From the NCBI RefSeq assembly GCF_030272615.1, contig NC_081407.1, positions 442,796,213-442,860,212 of the forward strand: DNA of 64,000 nucleotides, in the 5' to 3' direction. This DNA comes from Cryptomeria japonica. Taxonomy: Eukaryota > Streptophyta > Pinopsida > Cupressales > Cupressaceae. The notes under the pieces are model-generated. The model had not been told where the DNA came from, searched no databases, and was given only the letters and a program-made list of their open reading frames with translations. The translations under genes were made by a program, and so were the position numbers. The first letter of the stretch is position 1, and the number at the start of each line of letters is the position of its first letter. Shown piece after piece: positions 32,378 to 44,501 of the stretch.

Positions 32378-32863
32378 TTATATGTGCAGAGGTTGACTAT
32401 CTTCAAGTGGAGCTTCAATGAGTTGGTCTACAATTACCTGTCCTTTGATGGCTTTGTGTTCAACATATTCAATATCAAAATCTATAAGAACCATGACCCA
32501 TTTTGGCAATCTTCCTGTAAGTGTTGCTTTGCTGAGAAAATATTTGAGCAGATCAATCTTAGCCACTAGCTTGACTGAATGTGCTAACATGTAGTGTCTC
32601 AATTTTTGTGATGTGAAGACTAATGCCAAGAAAGATTTTTCTATGATTGTGTAGTTCATTTCATAGGACACCAAGGTTCTACTGATATAATATATAGCTC
32701 ATTCCTTTTTATTCTCATCTTGTTGTGCCAAAAGTGCCCCCAATGATGTATCAGTAGCTGATATGTATAGAATCAATGGTTTACCTTGGATTGGTGGCAT
32801 CAATATAGGTAGATTAAACATGTATTCTTTGATTTGTTGAAAGTTTTGTTCACATTCCTGATC
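32378..32863 (-). pseudogene. pol: Tat-A retroviral-type RNase H
   Basis: The readable part (32674-32378) contains YEMNYTIIEKSFLALVFTSQ, KLRHYMLAHSVKLVAKIDLL and WVMVLIDFDIEYVEHKAIKG, typical of gypsy RNase H after RT. The N-terminal part toward RT (32864-32675) is decayed but recognisable (LYISATDTSLGALLAQQDE-like). Domain order here is RT, RNH, aRNH, INT. Confidence 0.82.
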
Positions 32864-33690
32864 CTAGTTGTATGTTACTCCTTTCCTTAATGCTTTTGTG
32901 AAAGGTTGAGGTTTATCTGCTAGCTGAGAAATAAAGCATCTGATTGATTGGAGACGTCCTTGGAAACTTCTCATTTGACTGATATTCTTTGGAGGTGGCA
33001 TTTCCATTATAGCTTGGAATTTCTCAGGATCAACCTTAATTCCTTTCTTTGAAATGATGTAGCCAAGTAATTTCCCTGATGTCACTCCGAATGCACATTT
33101 TTTAGGATTTAGTCAGAGTTTGAATTTTTACATTCTATCTAGTATGAGGCGTAGCTCTTGAATATGTGTGGATCTCTTCATTGTCTTTACTAAGGTGTCA
33201 TCAACATAATCTTCCATATTTTTATGCATCATGTCATGAAGATAGTAGTTACTGCTCTTTGGTAGGTTGCTCCTACATTCTTTAGCCCAAATGGCATGAT
33301 GTTCCAGCAAAAGGTTCCTCACGTACAAGTGAAAGTTATCTTTTTCTTGATCCCCAGGAGCTATTTTGATCTGGTTATAACCAGAGAATCCATCCATTAG
33401 TGAGTACATCTCATACCTAGCAATCATATCCACTATCATATCAATATTAGGTAATGGAAAATCATCCTTGGGACAAGCTTTGTTAAGATCTCTGAAATTT
33501 GTGTAAACGCTAATAGATTTGTCTGCCTTTGACACAGGTACTATGTTTTAAGTCCATTTCGCATAGTTTATAGCTCTGATAAATCCAACTTTTAGCAGTT
33601 TTTCTAGCTCAGCCTTGACTAGCGGTGCCATATGAGGGTGCATCTTACAGAGTTTTTTCTTGACTGGTTTAACTCCTAGTGTGATAGAAA
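32864..33690 (-). pseudogene. pol: Tat-A reverse transcriptase
   Basis: Minus-strand motifs: NFRDLNKACPKDDFPLPNID, MDGFSGYNQIKIAPGDQEK, the catalytic MEDYVDDTLVKT, then LLGYIISKKGIKVDPEK and MRSFQGRLQSIRCFISQLAD. A stop follows YAKWT before NIVPVSKADKS. The region between GDQEK and the YVDD box has indels (the PFGLKNAG segment is only partly recognisable). This is the replicative enzyme of a Tat-type element. Confidence 0.9.
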
Positions 33691-35333
33691 GCTGGTGTAT
33701 GATGAGATCAAGATCCAACCCTCGCATATCAGAGTATGTCCATGCAAAATTGATCTTCTTTTCTGAAAAAGAGATTAGTGAAATATTTCAATTCTTCTGC
33801 TGATAGAGATTGAGCTAAGTGAATGATATGTGGTGTGTCTTGACTCCCAATATTTACTAGTTGAGTTGGCTTGATCAATATAGAAGACCTCTCCTAGAAG
33901 TGACTTGGTAGTATATCAAGTATCTCACCTTCAACCACCTTAGAGATGTTTTCACCCTTAGGTACGTCCTTTTATTTTCTCTTTTTTAGATTCTGACACC
34001 ACCACAATGTGGTTTTCGCCATTAGATCTGTGATTTTTCTTTTCTAGATTTTTGTGACTAAGATACTTGATGTCTTTTTCAGTCATGTTCTCACTTTGTT
34101 TGTTGGTGGAAGAGTCCATGGGTTCAAATTCATTGAGGTAGTAGGCTAACGTGTAGTCATTGGAAAAAATAGGTATATTCATAGGTTGGTCTTGTAGACT
34201 ATAGTCAATTAGTTCTAGATATACCAAGGATAAAGTTTGGATAGGTTCAAGGGAATTCATGGTATTTTCATTACAACTGCGGATCAAAAAGTCGAGGTCC
34301 AGAAGACTACATTACATAAATGTCTCGAGACCAGGAAGAGCTAGAACATGATCATTGAAGTGTACGTTAATATTTAGTTGACCTAATCCAATAGAATTAC
34401 TCCTAGCACCGTTCTCTACGTCGTACTAGGCTACATATTGTGGTTCAATAGTAATAAGATCAATAGACAGATTCTCGACATTCATGACAGATGAGTTAGA
34501 ATGTGATGCTGAGTAGGTATTGTCATAGATAGGACTGTTGTTAGAGTTATCAGAGTCATCAGATGAAGTTTCTGACTCTTCTTCAAGTGATTGAGTGAAT
34601 GTATTTATAGTATCAACACCTACATCTTTAATGCTGCAAGTTCCTTCATGATTTGGTTCATTATCACTTGTATCTGACATACCTATTGACATAGCCTTGG
34701 TGGCTATGTGAATATGTATCATCTATTCCATTCAGCTTCCTCTTGACTAATGATTGGTTATGCTTCTGTAGCTTCCAATTCTTTTTGTGTAGTTCCATAC
34801 CTAATATGTTCTATGTTATTAGATGGAGATATGGTAGGTGAAGAATTTTCTTGTGTACTTCCTTCTTTCAGCTTTCATTCATAGTCTTGTCTTTTTAGTC
34901 TGATTTCTTCTATCTCTTTTTGTATCTTTAAGCGTATCATCTCTTGAGGTCATCTGTGATATCAGTGGACTCTTCTAGAGTTTCTATAATAGATGTATCT
35001 AAGAGGTGATTTGGACCCCATTCATACTAATTTGAATCAGTCTTTGAAGCTTCTACTTGTTGCCTACCAGTGTATGTGACTGGGATTTTTAGTGGTGCAA
35101 ACAATTCTCTGATTCTTTCTACCTCTTCTTTCATATCTTCTGGGACTTCTACTTATTGGAGTGTTGTAGCTGATACCATTGGGACTTGAGTACTGGTTGT
35201 TTCTTCCCTCTTGATTTATAGTTCCTCTTGTTCTTTTTCACACTCTTCCTGAGTTTGTTAAGGGTTTACTCCTTGTGATATTGAAGGCAGTGTCTTTTTT
35301 CATGCACTTAGACTGACGATGAGAAGCATGTTT
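33691..35333 (-). pseudogene. pol: Tat-A linker between protease/G-patch and RT
   Basis: Decayed continuation of pol. The open pieces 34722-34426 and 34287-33958 are acidic and Ser/Asp/Asn-rich (for example SLEEESETSSDDSDNSNNSP and NDYTLAYYLNEFEPMDSS), as seen in linkers before RT in Tat elements. Several frames are needed. No domain recognised. Confidence 0.6.
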
Positions 35334-35678
35334 TTAGTTTGATATCTTTCTGGGATTGTATCCCAATCCATCTTTATCATTTGTAGACTTTGTTTGTAGT
35401 TGAATAGGCTCAATAATATCTTCTTGATGTTCTCCCAGAGGATTGATACCTGAGTATCCCATGCATTGAATCATTTTGTAGCCTGGACCATATTGTGTTG
35501 GGGAAATCTCACAATGTCGTACTTCCTTGTTTTCACTGTCTTCCTTGAAAAGCCATTTAAGAACAAAATCCTCTTCTATTTCATATGCAAGGGAAGTAGA
35601 GGAATGTACAAAAAGACCATCATATATGACATTCAGAGTTGAATTATGTGTCCTCATAGCCTTTGATGGTTTTCTCAA
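35334..35678 (-). pseudogene. pol: Tat-A G-patch-like segment
   Basis: On the minus strand, VIYDGLFVHSSTSLAYEIE is followed by GPGYKMIQCMGYSGINPLGE, resembling the glycine-rich G-patch found downstream of protease in some plant and animal retroelements. G-patches bind nucleic acid or helicases. The assignment is by motif only; the surroundings fit the position between protease and RT. Confidence 0.6.
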
Positions 35679-35771
35679 CTATCTTGGTGATGGAGGAAGA
35701 GAGACTAGTGAAAGTATTGGTTCTATCTTGTAGCCATCCATGCTAGTAGCTATAATTTTCAATTTATTTTC

Positions 35772-36215
35772 TTAGTCTTTCATCAGAGCTTCTGAACTTT
35801 CAACTGTAGGGGCTGCTCTATTATGAGGCACAAAGGTATCAACGCATTTTGTCAATGCATTACAAGGGTAATTTGTATCAGCAGGAATACTGACTTCAAC
35901 TCCATTATAAATAAATTTTAAGCATTGATGGTATGTAGATGGAACTACTTTCATTTCATGAATCCATGGCCTACCCAGTAAGATTTTGTATGACAGAGGG
36001 AGACCAAGCACCTGAAAAATTACATCTCTTTCTATAGGTCCTACCCTGGCCGGTAATAGCACCAGACCTTTAGAGGTCCTTTCTTCTTCATCATAGGCTT
36101 TGATTGTTATTTTCTTGGCCGGATCAATGAAATTCTCAAAAAATCCTAGCTATGTAAGCAGACTGTAGGTACAAATATTCAACCCTGCACCTCCATCTAT
36201 CAAAACATGTTTAAC
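35772..36215 (-). pseudogene. pol: Tat-A aspartic protease
   Basis: The active site reads IDGGAGLNICTYSLL on the minus strand near 36205-36160, followed after a stop by the body of the domain, with LLPARVGPIERDVIFQVLG and ILLGRPWIHEM, the typical C-terminal part. It would process Gag-Pol in the particle. DGGAG, rather than DSGA, is usual for this Tat type. Confidence 0.85.
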
Positions 36216-37509
36216 TCAATGTTTATGGATCATAGCTTCAATGTGCAATGGCTGGTTATGTGGATGATTTAGCGAGTTTTCATCTTCTTCAGAGAAGGTC
36301 AGATAGTGAGGTGAAGTCAAATGACCCACCATATATTGAAACTGGTCGATATCTAAATCTTTTGGGACATTAGTGGTGAGAAACACTTTGTCCAGGATCT
36401 CTTTATGAGCTGAAGAGATTTTAAGCAATTCGAAGATGGAGATTTGAGCATTCGTTCTTTTCAACTATTCCACAATGCTATAGCCAGGAGAGGATGATGA
36501 AGCTACATGTTTAGATTTAGCCATTGTTGTATCTATTTGTTTGTTTGAAGACATTGGTAGGTTTGACATTGTTTGAGTAGGAGTTGAAGAACTAGCCCCT
36601 TGGAGAGTGACTTTCTTTTGAGCGCGGGTCATAGCATTTGCATTTTGTGCTTCATTTTGTTTATCTTTGATTATGATCACATTGCAATATTCAGACTGGG
36701 AAGTTTTAATCATGTTGATCACATTGTCATTGCTGGTATAGGTGTAATTGACTTTGGCACCTTCGTTTGATTTTGAGGAATAACCTTGTTTGTAAACAGG
36801 TAAGGGATCTTTAAAATCTTTGTGATCAACATTAGTCGCATGATTCCCGACAATAATTTTACCAGCGTCAACGAGATCTTGAATCTCATGTTTGAGTTTC
36901 ATGCAGTTGTTTGTGTTGTGACCTTTGTTTTGATGGTATTCACAATATTTGTTTTCTCTCCACCATTTTGGTTTGATTTTAGGATCATATGGCTTGGAAT
37001 TTTCTGGTGATCGATGTTATCAGATCGTTTGCTAACAAATTTTTAAAAGCGGATTCGTATGATTCATCAAGAGGAGTGAAATCGGGTTTAGGTTTCGAAA
37101 GCCAAGGTTTCTCTTTGGAGCTAGATCCTGGTTGTGTTTCTTTCCAAAGTGAGATATCTCCTTTCTTTATAAGTACATCTTTCATTCGGAGAGAATTATC
37201 TACCATTTTGTTGAATGATGGGTGCACTTGCATCTGGATGCTATATTTCAATTCAGAGATCATGTTGTTGACAAATATATGCATTTTCTCAATCTGGAAT
37301 AGGCCATGAATATCTAGAGAACATCTTTCTCCAATGTTGGAGGAAAGTGAGAAAGGGCTCTCCTGTTTTCTGTTTGGTATTGCAAAGATCGATCATAGTG
37401 ACTGGGTGATGAATGTTATAGGAGTATTTCTATAGGAAAAATTGGATTAATTCTTCAAAAGTTTTGATCCCCACAGGTAGACTTGAGAACCATTCCATAG
37501 CTTGGCCCA
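36216..37509 (-). pseudogene. gag: Tat-A gag, second (downstream) partial copy
   Basis: Minus strand. It begins in mid-capsid with AMEWFSSLPVGIKTFEELIQ at about 37500, continues through ELKYSIQMQVHPSFNKMVDN, a Lys/Ser linker, CxxHQNKGHNTNNCM-like zinc residues near 36920, MKLKHEIQDLVDAGKI, and ends DIDQFQYMVGHLTS before the protease. Several frameshifts. It repeats part of the gag just upstream, so the locus has a chimeric gag. Confidence 0.78.
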
Positions 37510-38998
37510 CCATGGCTCGGAATCGATCAACATCCAGATTATTTGGAATGGTTGTTTCGATAAGAGCTTGCTCCAAGATATCCTTTTGTTTTTGCAAAAT
37601 TTTGAGTAAATCAAGTATAGATATCTGAGAAGGATTTCTCTGTAGTTGGTTGACCAAGTTATATTGAGTCTTGGGGAGAGTTGTTGATGTTGATGTGTTC
37701 CCTTTCAAGACATATTTCTGAGCTCTTTTTGTCACATTTATCGACGCATGGTCTTGTATGTCTTTGATTTTTATGAAATTTACTTGATTGTGATATGTCG
37801 ATATGTGATTGATGGTTTTTAATATATGTGATTAATACAAGCTCCTTTGGTATCGTTTGATGTTGATGCACCTCTTTTGTCATAATTGGGAAGAGGATTT
37901 TTGAAATATTCATGGTCACTATTGGTTTTATGATCATTGACCATTAAGTCGCCCTTGTCTATCATGTCTTGAACTATGTTCTTAAATCTCATGCAATCAT
38001 TTTTATTATTCCCTTTGTTTTGATCATAACCACAATAATGTGAGTCATTCCACCATGGTGGTTTGATTTGGGGTTCAAAGTTGCTTGTGGTTGACAATGT
38101 GATGATCTTATTTGCCAATAGCTCTTGAAATGCTAATTCTAAGATTTGTCCTAATGGCGTGTATAGTTGTCGATACGGGAAAGTATTAGTGTTGCCTCCT
38201 TGGTTTGTGTTGTATCCTTGTGTGTTGTTGATATTTCCTTGGTAATTTTTGTTGTTGTTTGACATTGAAGCTCCTTGGTTGGTATTTACCTGATAAGTGT
38301 TAGTGCCTTGATTAGCACTTTTTTTTTATCATTATTAGATGGTGGGTTGCTTGATAAATTCAACACTGGTTGTTTAGACTTTACATTGTTGGCATCAATT
38401 TCCCCATTATTAACAATGTTTTTGTTCCTTGTCCAAAATATGGACTTTTCTAAATTGTTGTTATTGTTAAAGGTGTTATTGTTTGATGAATTAAAACCTT
38501 CCTTAAAGACTTAAATGTTCCTTTCTTGATGGAAGCTTCCTCTACTTGGATACCAATTTCTATTCATTTTGCAAAAGATGGTATACATTGTAGTTTGAGT
38601 TGATAACTCATCTCACTATTTAAATTGTCTATGAAGATTTCCATCTTTTCCTTTTCAGGCACATCTCATGGATATTTTGAGACCATGTGCCTCCATCGTT
38701 GTAGAAACACTATGAATTTTTCATTGCTCTTTTGTTTCGTGTTACACACATCCAACATGGTGATGGCATGTTGGATGTTATAGGAGTATTGTGTTGTGAA
38801 TTTGTTCACCAATTCATCAAATGATTTGATGGGAGGTGTGAAGTTTGACAACCACTCCATTGTTTTCCCTCCCAAACTTCTTGGGAATAATCTCATTAAG
38901 TATGTGTCATCATGATAAAACTCGAAGCTCATGTACAAAATTCCCGAACGTGATCATGGGGATCAATCTTACCATTGTATTTGTCATATTTTGGTATA
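37510..38998 (-). pseudogene. gag: Tat-A gag, first (upstream) partial copy
   Basis: Minus strand. SDIPKYDKYNGKIDPHDHV near 38990-38940 and LMRLFPRSLGGKTMEWLSNF (38938-38666) are the capsid domain. Then come an Asn/Gln-rich linker (38265-37819, with YCGYDQNKGNNKNDCMRFKN) and the C-terminal part ending NNLDVDRFRAMVGQ at about 37510. There the sequence jumps back to mid-capsid of another copy. The N-terminus is beyond the LINE at 40251-40792. Confidence 0.78.
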
Positions 38999-40250
38999 TC
39001 TGAATTTATCATCAATGCTTGCAAGGCAAGAAAAGCTGATAATTGGCATTTTCGGTATATTATTGAACAAATATGGACTCTTCTTGATATGTTTGAGCAC
39101 CTCATCATCTCACATGTTTATCATGAAGGTAATGCATTGGCCAATTGCCTCGCTAATATGGGTTGTGACAAAACTATTATTGATTCCTCTCGATTGGGGC
39201 GTGATTTGATGAGCTTCCCAAACCTATTAAGTATAGCCTATAGAGAGTCGATTATTTAATCTTTCTTATTATATGATTTCTCGTTTATACGAGTTGATAT
39301 TCTCTTCTCTTGGTGAGCTATTCCTTTTCATAATTCCATTTGGTTTTGTTTTGAGGTACTTTGCTTTACTCGATTATCACTTGGCATTCATTAATGATGA
39401 GTTGGTTGTTATTGATGTTGTTCATGTGTTTGGTACTCTCTTCTGGTGCGAAATCTAGAGATACTTATTTTCACATTGGGAATCCATCCTTCATATGCCA
39501 TTTAAAGTTTGGTGTGGCGTTGTTTTCATGATTATCTCTGTATGTCGCTTCTTTTGGTTTGTAAATTTTTTTTATGATATATCTCCTCTTTCTTTTCATT
39601 TACAACATAAAAATTTTGGGCTTCATTTCTCTCTAACATTTCTGCATTCACCTCTTATCCTTTGGCATTTGTCTATAATGGCGGACCGTAGATCTCATGT
39701 CATTGGTGTCAGTCATGTTTTGGACCCTTGTGTTTCTTGTAAATTCTCTGCATTCTGTAGTATATATATATATTGGTTGCAGGTGTTTTTGGGTGCAGGG
39801 GCATGTCAATTTTGGTTGCAGGAGTTATTTGTTGCAGGGCCTTTAAGATATCTCATGAAGATGGATCTGTCCTTTGATGCTGGTTTAGTCCTCTTGCTTT
39901 TTGGAGCTCTCTTCTTCATTCACTGGGAAACCTATGTTATTTCTTTTTCATGTCCTTATTTTTTAAATAAGCTTGCATGCTCCTATTCTTTAAAATGATC
40001 TTGCATGATCCTATTTTTAAATGAGCCTACATGCTCCTTTGCTGATCTCTATTTTGTAACTAGCTCCGGCTAGAGGATTGTTTGCTACTTCTCTTCTATA
40101 GTCATGTTGATGAGCAATGACCGAAGTTTTTCTTGTTGGTTCTTTTCTTTGGGAGCTCAGTTTGAACCAATTTTTAAATATATTGTAAAAATTATATATT
40201 ATTAATAAAATATATCAAGTGGCATTGCCACCTTGCCAAAAAAAAAAAAA
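38999..40250 (+). mobile_element. 5'-truncated LINE (RNase H end and 3' UTR)
   Basis: The first ~260 bases encode the C-terminal end of a plant LINE RNase H (YIIEQIWTLLDMFEHLIISH, VYHEGNALANCLANMGCD), ending at a stop at 39257-39259. The rest is a 3' UTR, T-rich and non-coding, with an AATAAA-like signal (AATAAAA at 40204) and a 13-A tail at 40238-40250. The 5' edge in Tat-A gag is placed at about 38999; a clear TSD was not found, and a few host codons may have been lost. A 167-codon hydrophobic reading frame at 39495-39998 is probably accidental. Confidence 0.82.
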
Positions 40251-40792
40251 CATGTTCAATCTCCTATCAAAAGGATAAGGACAAATTTCATCCAAGGAGT
40301 ATCGTACCGTGGTCCCTTGTTACATGTCTTGTATTTGTCTTTAAAGTGTTTGGAGTTGTTGCATAAGAGCATCTATGGGTGCATTTTTCCTTCGATGGGG
40401 AGCTTCCTCTCATTTGTTAAGATTGTCTCAATCGTGGGTGTGGTCTTGTTCATGAGTGTTGTCTTATTCATGGGTGTGATCTTGGTTGCATATGTGTTCT
40501 TGATTATGTGCCTCTTCTTCTCTCCATTGTTCTTGACAAGCATAGTTTCTTGCTCTTGTTCTTGAAATTCTCTCATCTATATTCCTTAAATTTTTAGTGT
40601 CAAAATCCTCGGGAATATTGACTCCTTTGCTAGTTAGCATGAGTAGAAAATTTTCCTTATCCGCTTCTATGTCTTTCTATGATTTTTTGGAAAGATGCAT
40701 TCTCTTGACATTCTTGGAGTAGTTCATCAGTGATCTTTCTTTCTCCCATATTTGCATACTCATCAAAAGGATTGGATAGTCTACGACTCATA
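40251..40792 (-). pseudogene. gag: Tat-A gag N-terminal part
   Basis: From ATG near 40792 the minus strand reads MSRRLSNPFDEYANMGERK, then decays through several stops over an Arg/His/Gln-rich stretch (HTHEQDHTHD-like repeats) to YSLDEICPYPFDRRLNM, directly at the LINE poly(A). The next codons (SDIPKYDKY) lie on the other side of the LINE at 38998. Plus-strand ORFs here are shadows. Confidence 0.75.
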
Positions 40793-40866
40793 CTTGATTA
40801 AGATTGTGATTCCTTCTTCTTGTTTCTCTGAGATCGAGTGACTACGTGCGTTAATATATCTTTGCG
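40793..40866 (-). other. Remnant of the Tat-A gag leader with the Tat-B target site
   Basis: The 74 bases between the gag ATG and the Tat-B LTR hold no PBS, so the Tat-A leader was cut here by Tat-B. TTGCG (40862-40866) is the expected 5-bp target site; its partner lies beyond the window. Confidence 0.55.
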
Positions 40867-42118
40867 TGTGTGTATGAAAAGTGGATAAAGTATCTGCAAG
40901 CTTTAAGACACAACACTTCAATTAAGTCATTGCATACATGGTTAGACATATATAACCATGAATATAAAAACCATAACAAATCGACCTATTGCCTTCTAAA
41001 AGATGCAAGTATAGACTTGCTCCCAGATTTGTCTAAGCAATACCAGTGACTAAACTACACCAAGACAAAGGATTTAATCTATATGAGCACAAACATAAGC
41101 TAAATGGATGTAGGATTAAGTTAAATATACAAGATTAAGCTAAATGAATGAATATTAAGCTATATGAATTCAAGCAGTCATAATTCAACTAAATATGCAA
41201 AAAGATAAACTAAGATGCAATAATCTCAAAGAACAATATATTCAATGACTAGAGCAAAAATTGCAAAATAATAATAAACTTCCAGGGTGTTTTGAATGAG
41301 AGATGAAGGCTGAATTTATAGAAACTCAAAAGAGAGACCAACGGTCAAGATTGATTAGCAATGAGCAGTTGAGATTCCTCAAGAAAAAGCACAGTTTAGG
41401 ATAATTGAAATAATTGAGAGATCGGATGAAGTTAACCTTGAGATAGATTCCAATTATAGCTTGATTGAAATGCATTCAAATTATAAGTTCACGTTTGCAT
41501 TGGAGATACAATTTAGTTGATTCCATGCACTTGAGATAAAAATAGGTGATTCCATGCACTTTTATTTAATTTGCTCAAGATTTTTATTTAGCAAAAGCCT
41601 TTTCAATGCAACTAAACTTATTTTCTCAAAAGCTTTGATTTTTATTTTTAAATAAAATGATTAATTCAATTTAATTGTTTTTCTGATTTTTCAAGTTATC
41701 TCAATTTTAGAAAAAGAAATATCTTAAGTTTGGTTACTTCCCTCAATTAAATTATTTTCTTTTGTTTTCAATTTAACTCTTTATTTTGTAGATTAATTCC
41801 TCTTTTTGTGATAAATCTCTTTTTGTAAATTAATTCTTTTTTTATGATTAAATGACAAATTTATTAATTAATTAAATATGCTAGGATATTTAATTAACTA
41901 AATAGGATAATTGATCAAAATGATTTACTTGGAATGATTTAATTAATTAAATAAATATTTAATTAATATTGAGTGATTAACTTGCCATGTGACATTGATG
42001 ATTGAAGAATTAATTAATTAGGTGCTCAAGGTTGATTTAATTGTCTTTGGTTAAGACCTTGGTGATGTTGTCAAGATTAGGGGCCCATGGTTTAAGTGAC
42101 CATTTTTAGGGTACTGCA
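40867..42118 (-). repeat. Tat-B 3' LTR
   Basis: Begins TGTGTGTATGAAAAGTGG and ends GGGTACTGCA on the plus strand, about 1.25 kb. The first ~850 bases align with 56394-56834 and 61191-61610. The part from 41600 to 41960 is AT-rich with AATTAATTAAAT words. The right edge rests on the TG (minus strand TGCAGTACCC) next to a good polypurine tract. Confidence 0.82.
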
Positions 42119-42133
42119 TTTGCCCCTCTTTGA
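42119..42133 (-). other. Tat-B polypurine tract
   Basis: The minus strand reads TCAAAGAGGGGCAAA immediately before the TGCAGTACCC of the LTR. Confidence 0.75.
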
Positions 42134-44501
42134 ATTAATGTGCGAGCAGAACGTTGGTTCAAAGAATAGTTGATTTCAAATAGATATTAGTTCTTAACTT
42201 GATGGATAAAAAAACGATGAAGAGCGAGATGTTTAGCTTGATTTAAAGGGATGAAAGTGAACATGTTGATTAAAGCGACACCGATCCCAAAATTGATTGA
42301 ACAAGAATCAATAAAGAGAGACATACCATTCTTGAACTTGATTGAACTAGATTGAGCGAAGCAACCGATTCCAAACTTTATTGAACAAGAATTGGCTGAG
42401 AGAAGTGAGATAAAACCGATTTCAAACTTGATTGAACAAGAACCAAAAATGTCCAGCTTGATTTGATGTGATTGAAATTGGACATAGATTTCAAGATTGA
42501 TTCAGATAAGGATAAACATTGATATGCCCCTAGAGATTTCTTTATTTGACATTGAAGAATCTCAACTTGATACGACGTGATTTAGTTAAGATGCCCCTAG
42601 TAACAAGATTTTGTTGATTTTGTTTGTTTGAAAAGATTTTTGCTCGACTTTAGATGAGGATTTTAAAATTTCTTGACTTTTTATGATGATAACAACTGAA
42701 AAGATGATGAGGTCATGAGTATGCCCCCTCAGAAGTGAAATAGAAAGATAGCGAGGGTACAATTATATTAGGCAATTTTTCATGATGATAATTATTTGAG
42801 CACGAAGATTGATGTTGAAGAATTAAAATCAGAATTGATTTGAGAATTAAATTGAGATTTAGAATTGAATGGAGCGCAAAATGATTCAAAAATTGACTTG
42901 AGGATGAAAATGTACTAAGTGGTCAACATTTGAAATTTTGACTAGAAAATTGATGTCAGATTTTGATTTCGATCCCGAAAATGGACTCAAGACAGTTAAT
43001 TTAGCTTAGAGTACAAGTTTTACATCCATCGAAGCAAGTTTGAAAATTAGGGTTTGGGCTATAGAAGGGGTTCATGTGTCATTTTCAATTCATTTTCACC
43101 TCTCAAAGTTTAAAATTTGAAAAATCTCCTGTGAATAAAAATTGCTATTTCGATTTAGGAGCATCGATTCGAGCACCAGAGACAACATAATCGACCGTGG
43201 AACTACGACCCAATAGTAAGTGATCGATCTTTAGCCTTTACATTTCTTAAATTTTGAAATTTGTTGAATTTTTACATTTTGAAATTTCGTTCAACGTCGT
43301 TTATACCTCCTAGATTTTGTTATATACCCCATTTTTGTAGCCTATGCAATTCTTTCTCTGATGAGACATTGTATTTGACAGTTGATATCATTTGTACTCT
43401 TGGACACTAATATTATGACGAGATATATGAGCTCTTGATTTGATTTCATCATACTTGTGTTGATTGATTATGAGATGTCCTTCTATATGATTTATTCTAT
43501 ATGTATGCATATCTTTTCAATATGGATGTATGTAATGGAGATGTGTATGGATGTTGTTTTTTTGTTTTTTCATTTCTTATGCAATAAATGATGAAAATGA
43601 GTAAGTAGTAATGCAAATGTTTATTTTTCATGCAATAATATGAATGCAAATAAGTATATAATGAAATGTATGGATCTATATAAGATGCTCATGTATGCAA
43701 CTAACATCTCAATACACAAGTACTCAATTGGAGAAACCGTGATGAAAAAGAGAGCACTTAGCTAAGAAATGATTATGCTTCAAACTTTCATTAAAAAGAT
43801 AAAGAGATCATTGTTATCATGCCGAAATCACTCGAAATGCATAAAATTTAGAACAAATGCAACCTAAAACTAGTCACTGGATTCAAAATGCTTAATTTTC
43901 ATCACTAAGATTTTACAAACACAACAAGCAAAATAGAGTTCCTTTATTTTCATATGCAATATTAATTATCTTGTCCACAATGACCCTTTTTTCATTCATA
44001 TCCTTGGACAAATTATGCATGCATCTGGATTGCACATTAAAGAAATTCCCTCAAAATGATAAAATAAATGATGCCAACCTCCCTGTAGCATACAAATAAG
44101 CGGAGTCGAGGTATGTGTGGTGATTTCACCTTGACATGAAGGCACTTATCATAGACACCCAGGTGATTAGATGTTTCCAGATCGTTGGAATCACTCCTAC
44201 AAGCAGAAAACAAAGAAAAGTATTATGCCCCCAATCCTTGCTCCTCTTAGTCAAGATAGACTTCCTCGACTTACTCAGAGGGAATAATAATCTAAAACCA
44301 ATGTAAAAGACAACACACAAAGAAAATTTCAATCATATCTCAAACTGTTTAGTGATTGTTTTCAATAATCTTGTTTTTCTTGTTTACTCACTAATAAAAC
44401 TCTTCAGTAGATTGGAGATGAATGACTTGCTCAAATTGGATGACCTGGTACTATCGACAAAAAGATGACTTGGTTGATACTGCTTAGGACATGTATATTG
44501 A
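42134..44501 (-). other. Tat-B 3' region after integrase
   Basis: Non-coding, 2.4 kb. The part 43711-44500 aligns with Tat-A 21739-22560. A short degenerate repeat built on CCGATTCCAAACTTGATTGA occurs three times at about 42281-42445. No gene is supported; small ORFs such as 44126-44332 have no recognisable content. Confidence 0.7.

Larger units (their letters stand above)
21739..40866 (-). mobile_element. Tat-A, Tat-type Ty3-gypsy element (base layer, interrupted)
   Basis: Read on the minus strand: gag N-terminus (40792-40251), gag (38998-36216, partly duplicated), protease, G-patch-like segment, RT, RNH, aRNH, INT (to 22929), then the 3' region to 21739. It is interrupted by a truncated LINE (about 38999-40250) and NA-Copia (24411-32119), and its two ends are cut by Tat-B (from 40867) and the Ogre complex (up to 21738). 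Neither LTR is in the window. The aRNH sequence continues across the NA-Copia insertion, confirming one element. It is heavily decayed by stops and frameshifts. Confidence 0.85.

Noticed and set aside
39495-39998. 167-codon hydrophobic plus-strand ORF
   Set aside because: It lies in the T-rich 3' UTR of a truncated LINE; its hydrophobicity follows from T-rich codons and no family is recognised.
40233-40565. 110-codon hydrophobic plus-strand ORF starting at the LINE poly(A)
   Set aside because: It is the complement of the Tat-A gag N-terminal region, whose His/Gln-rich coding strand reads as hydrophobic residues in the other direction.
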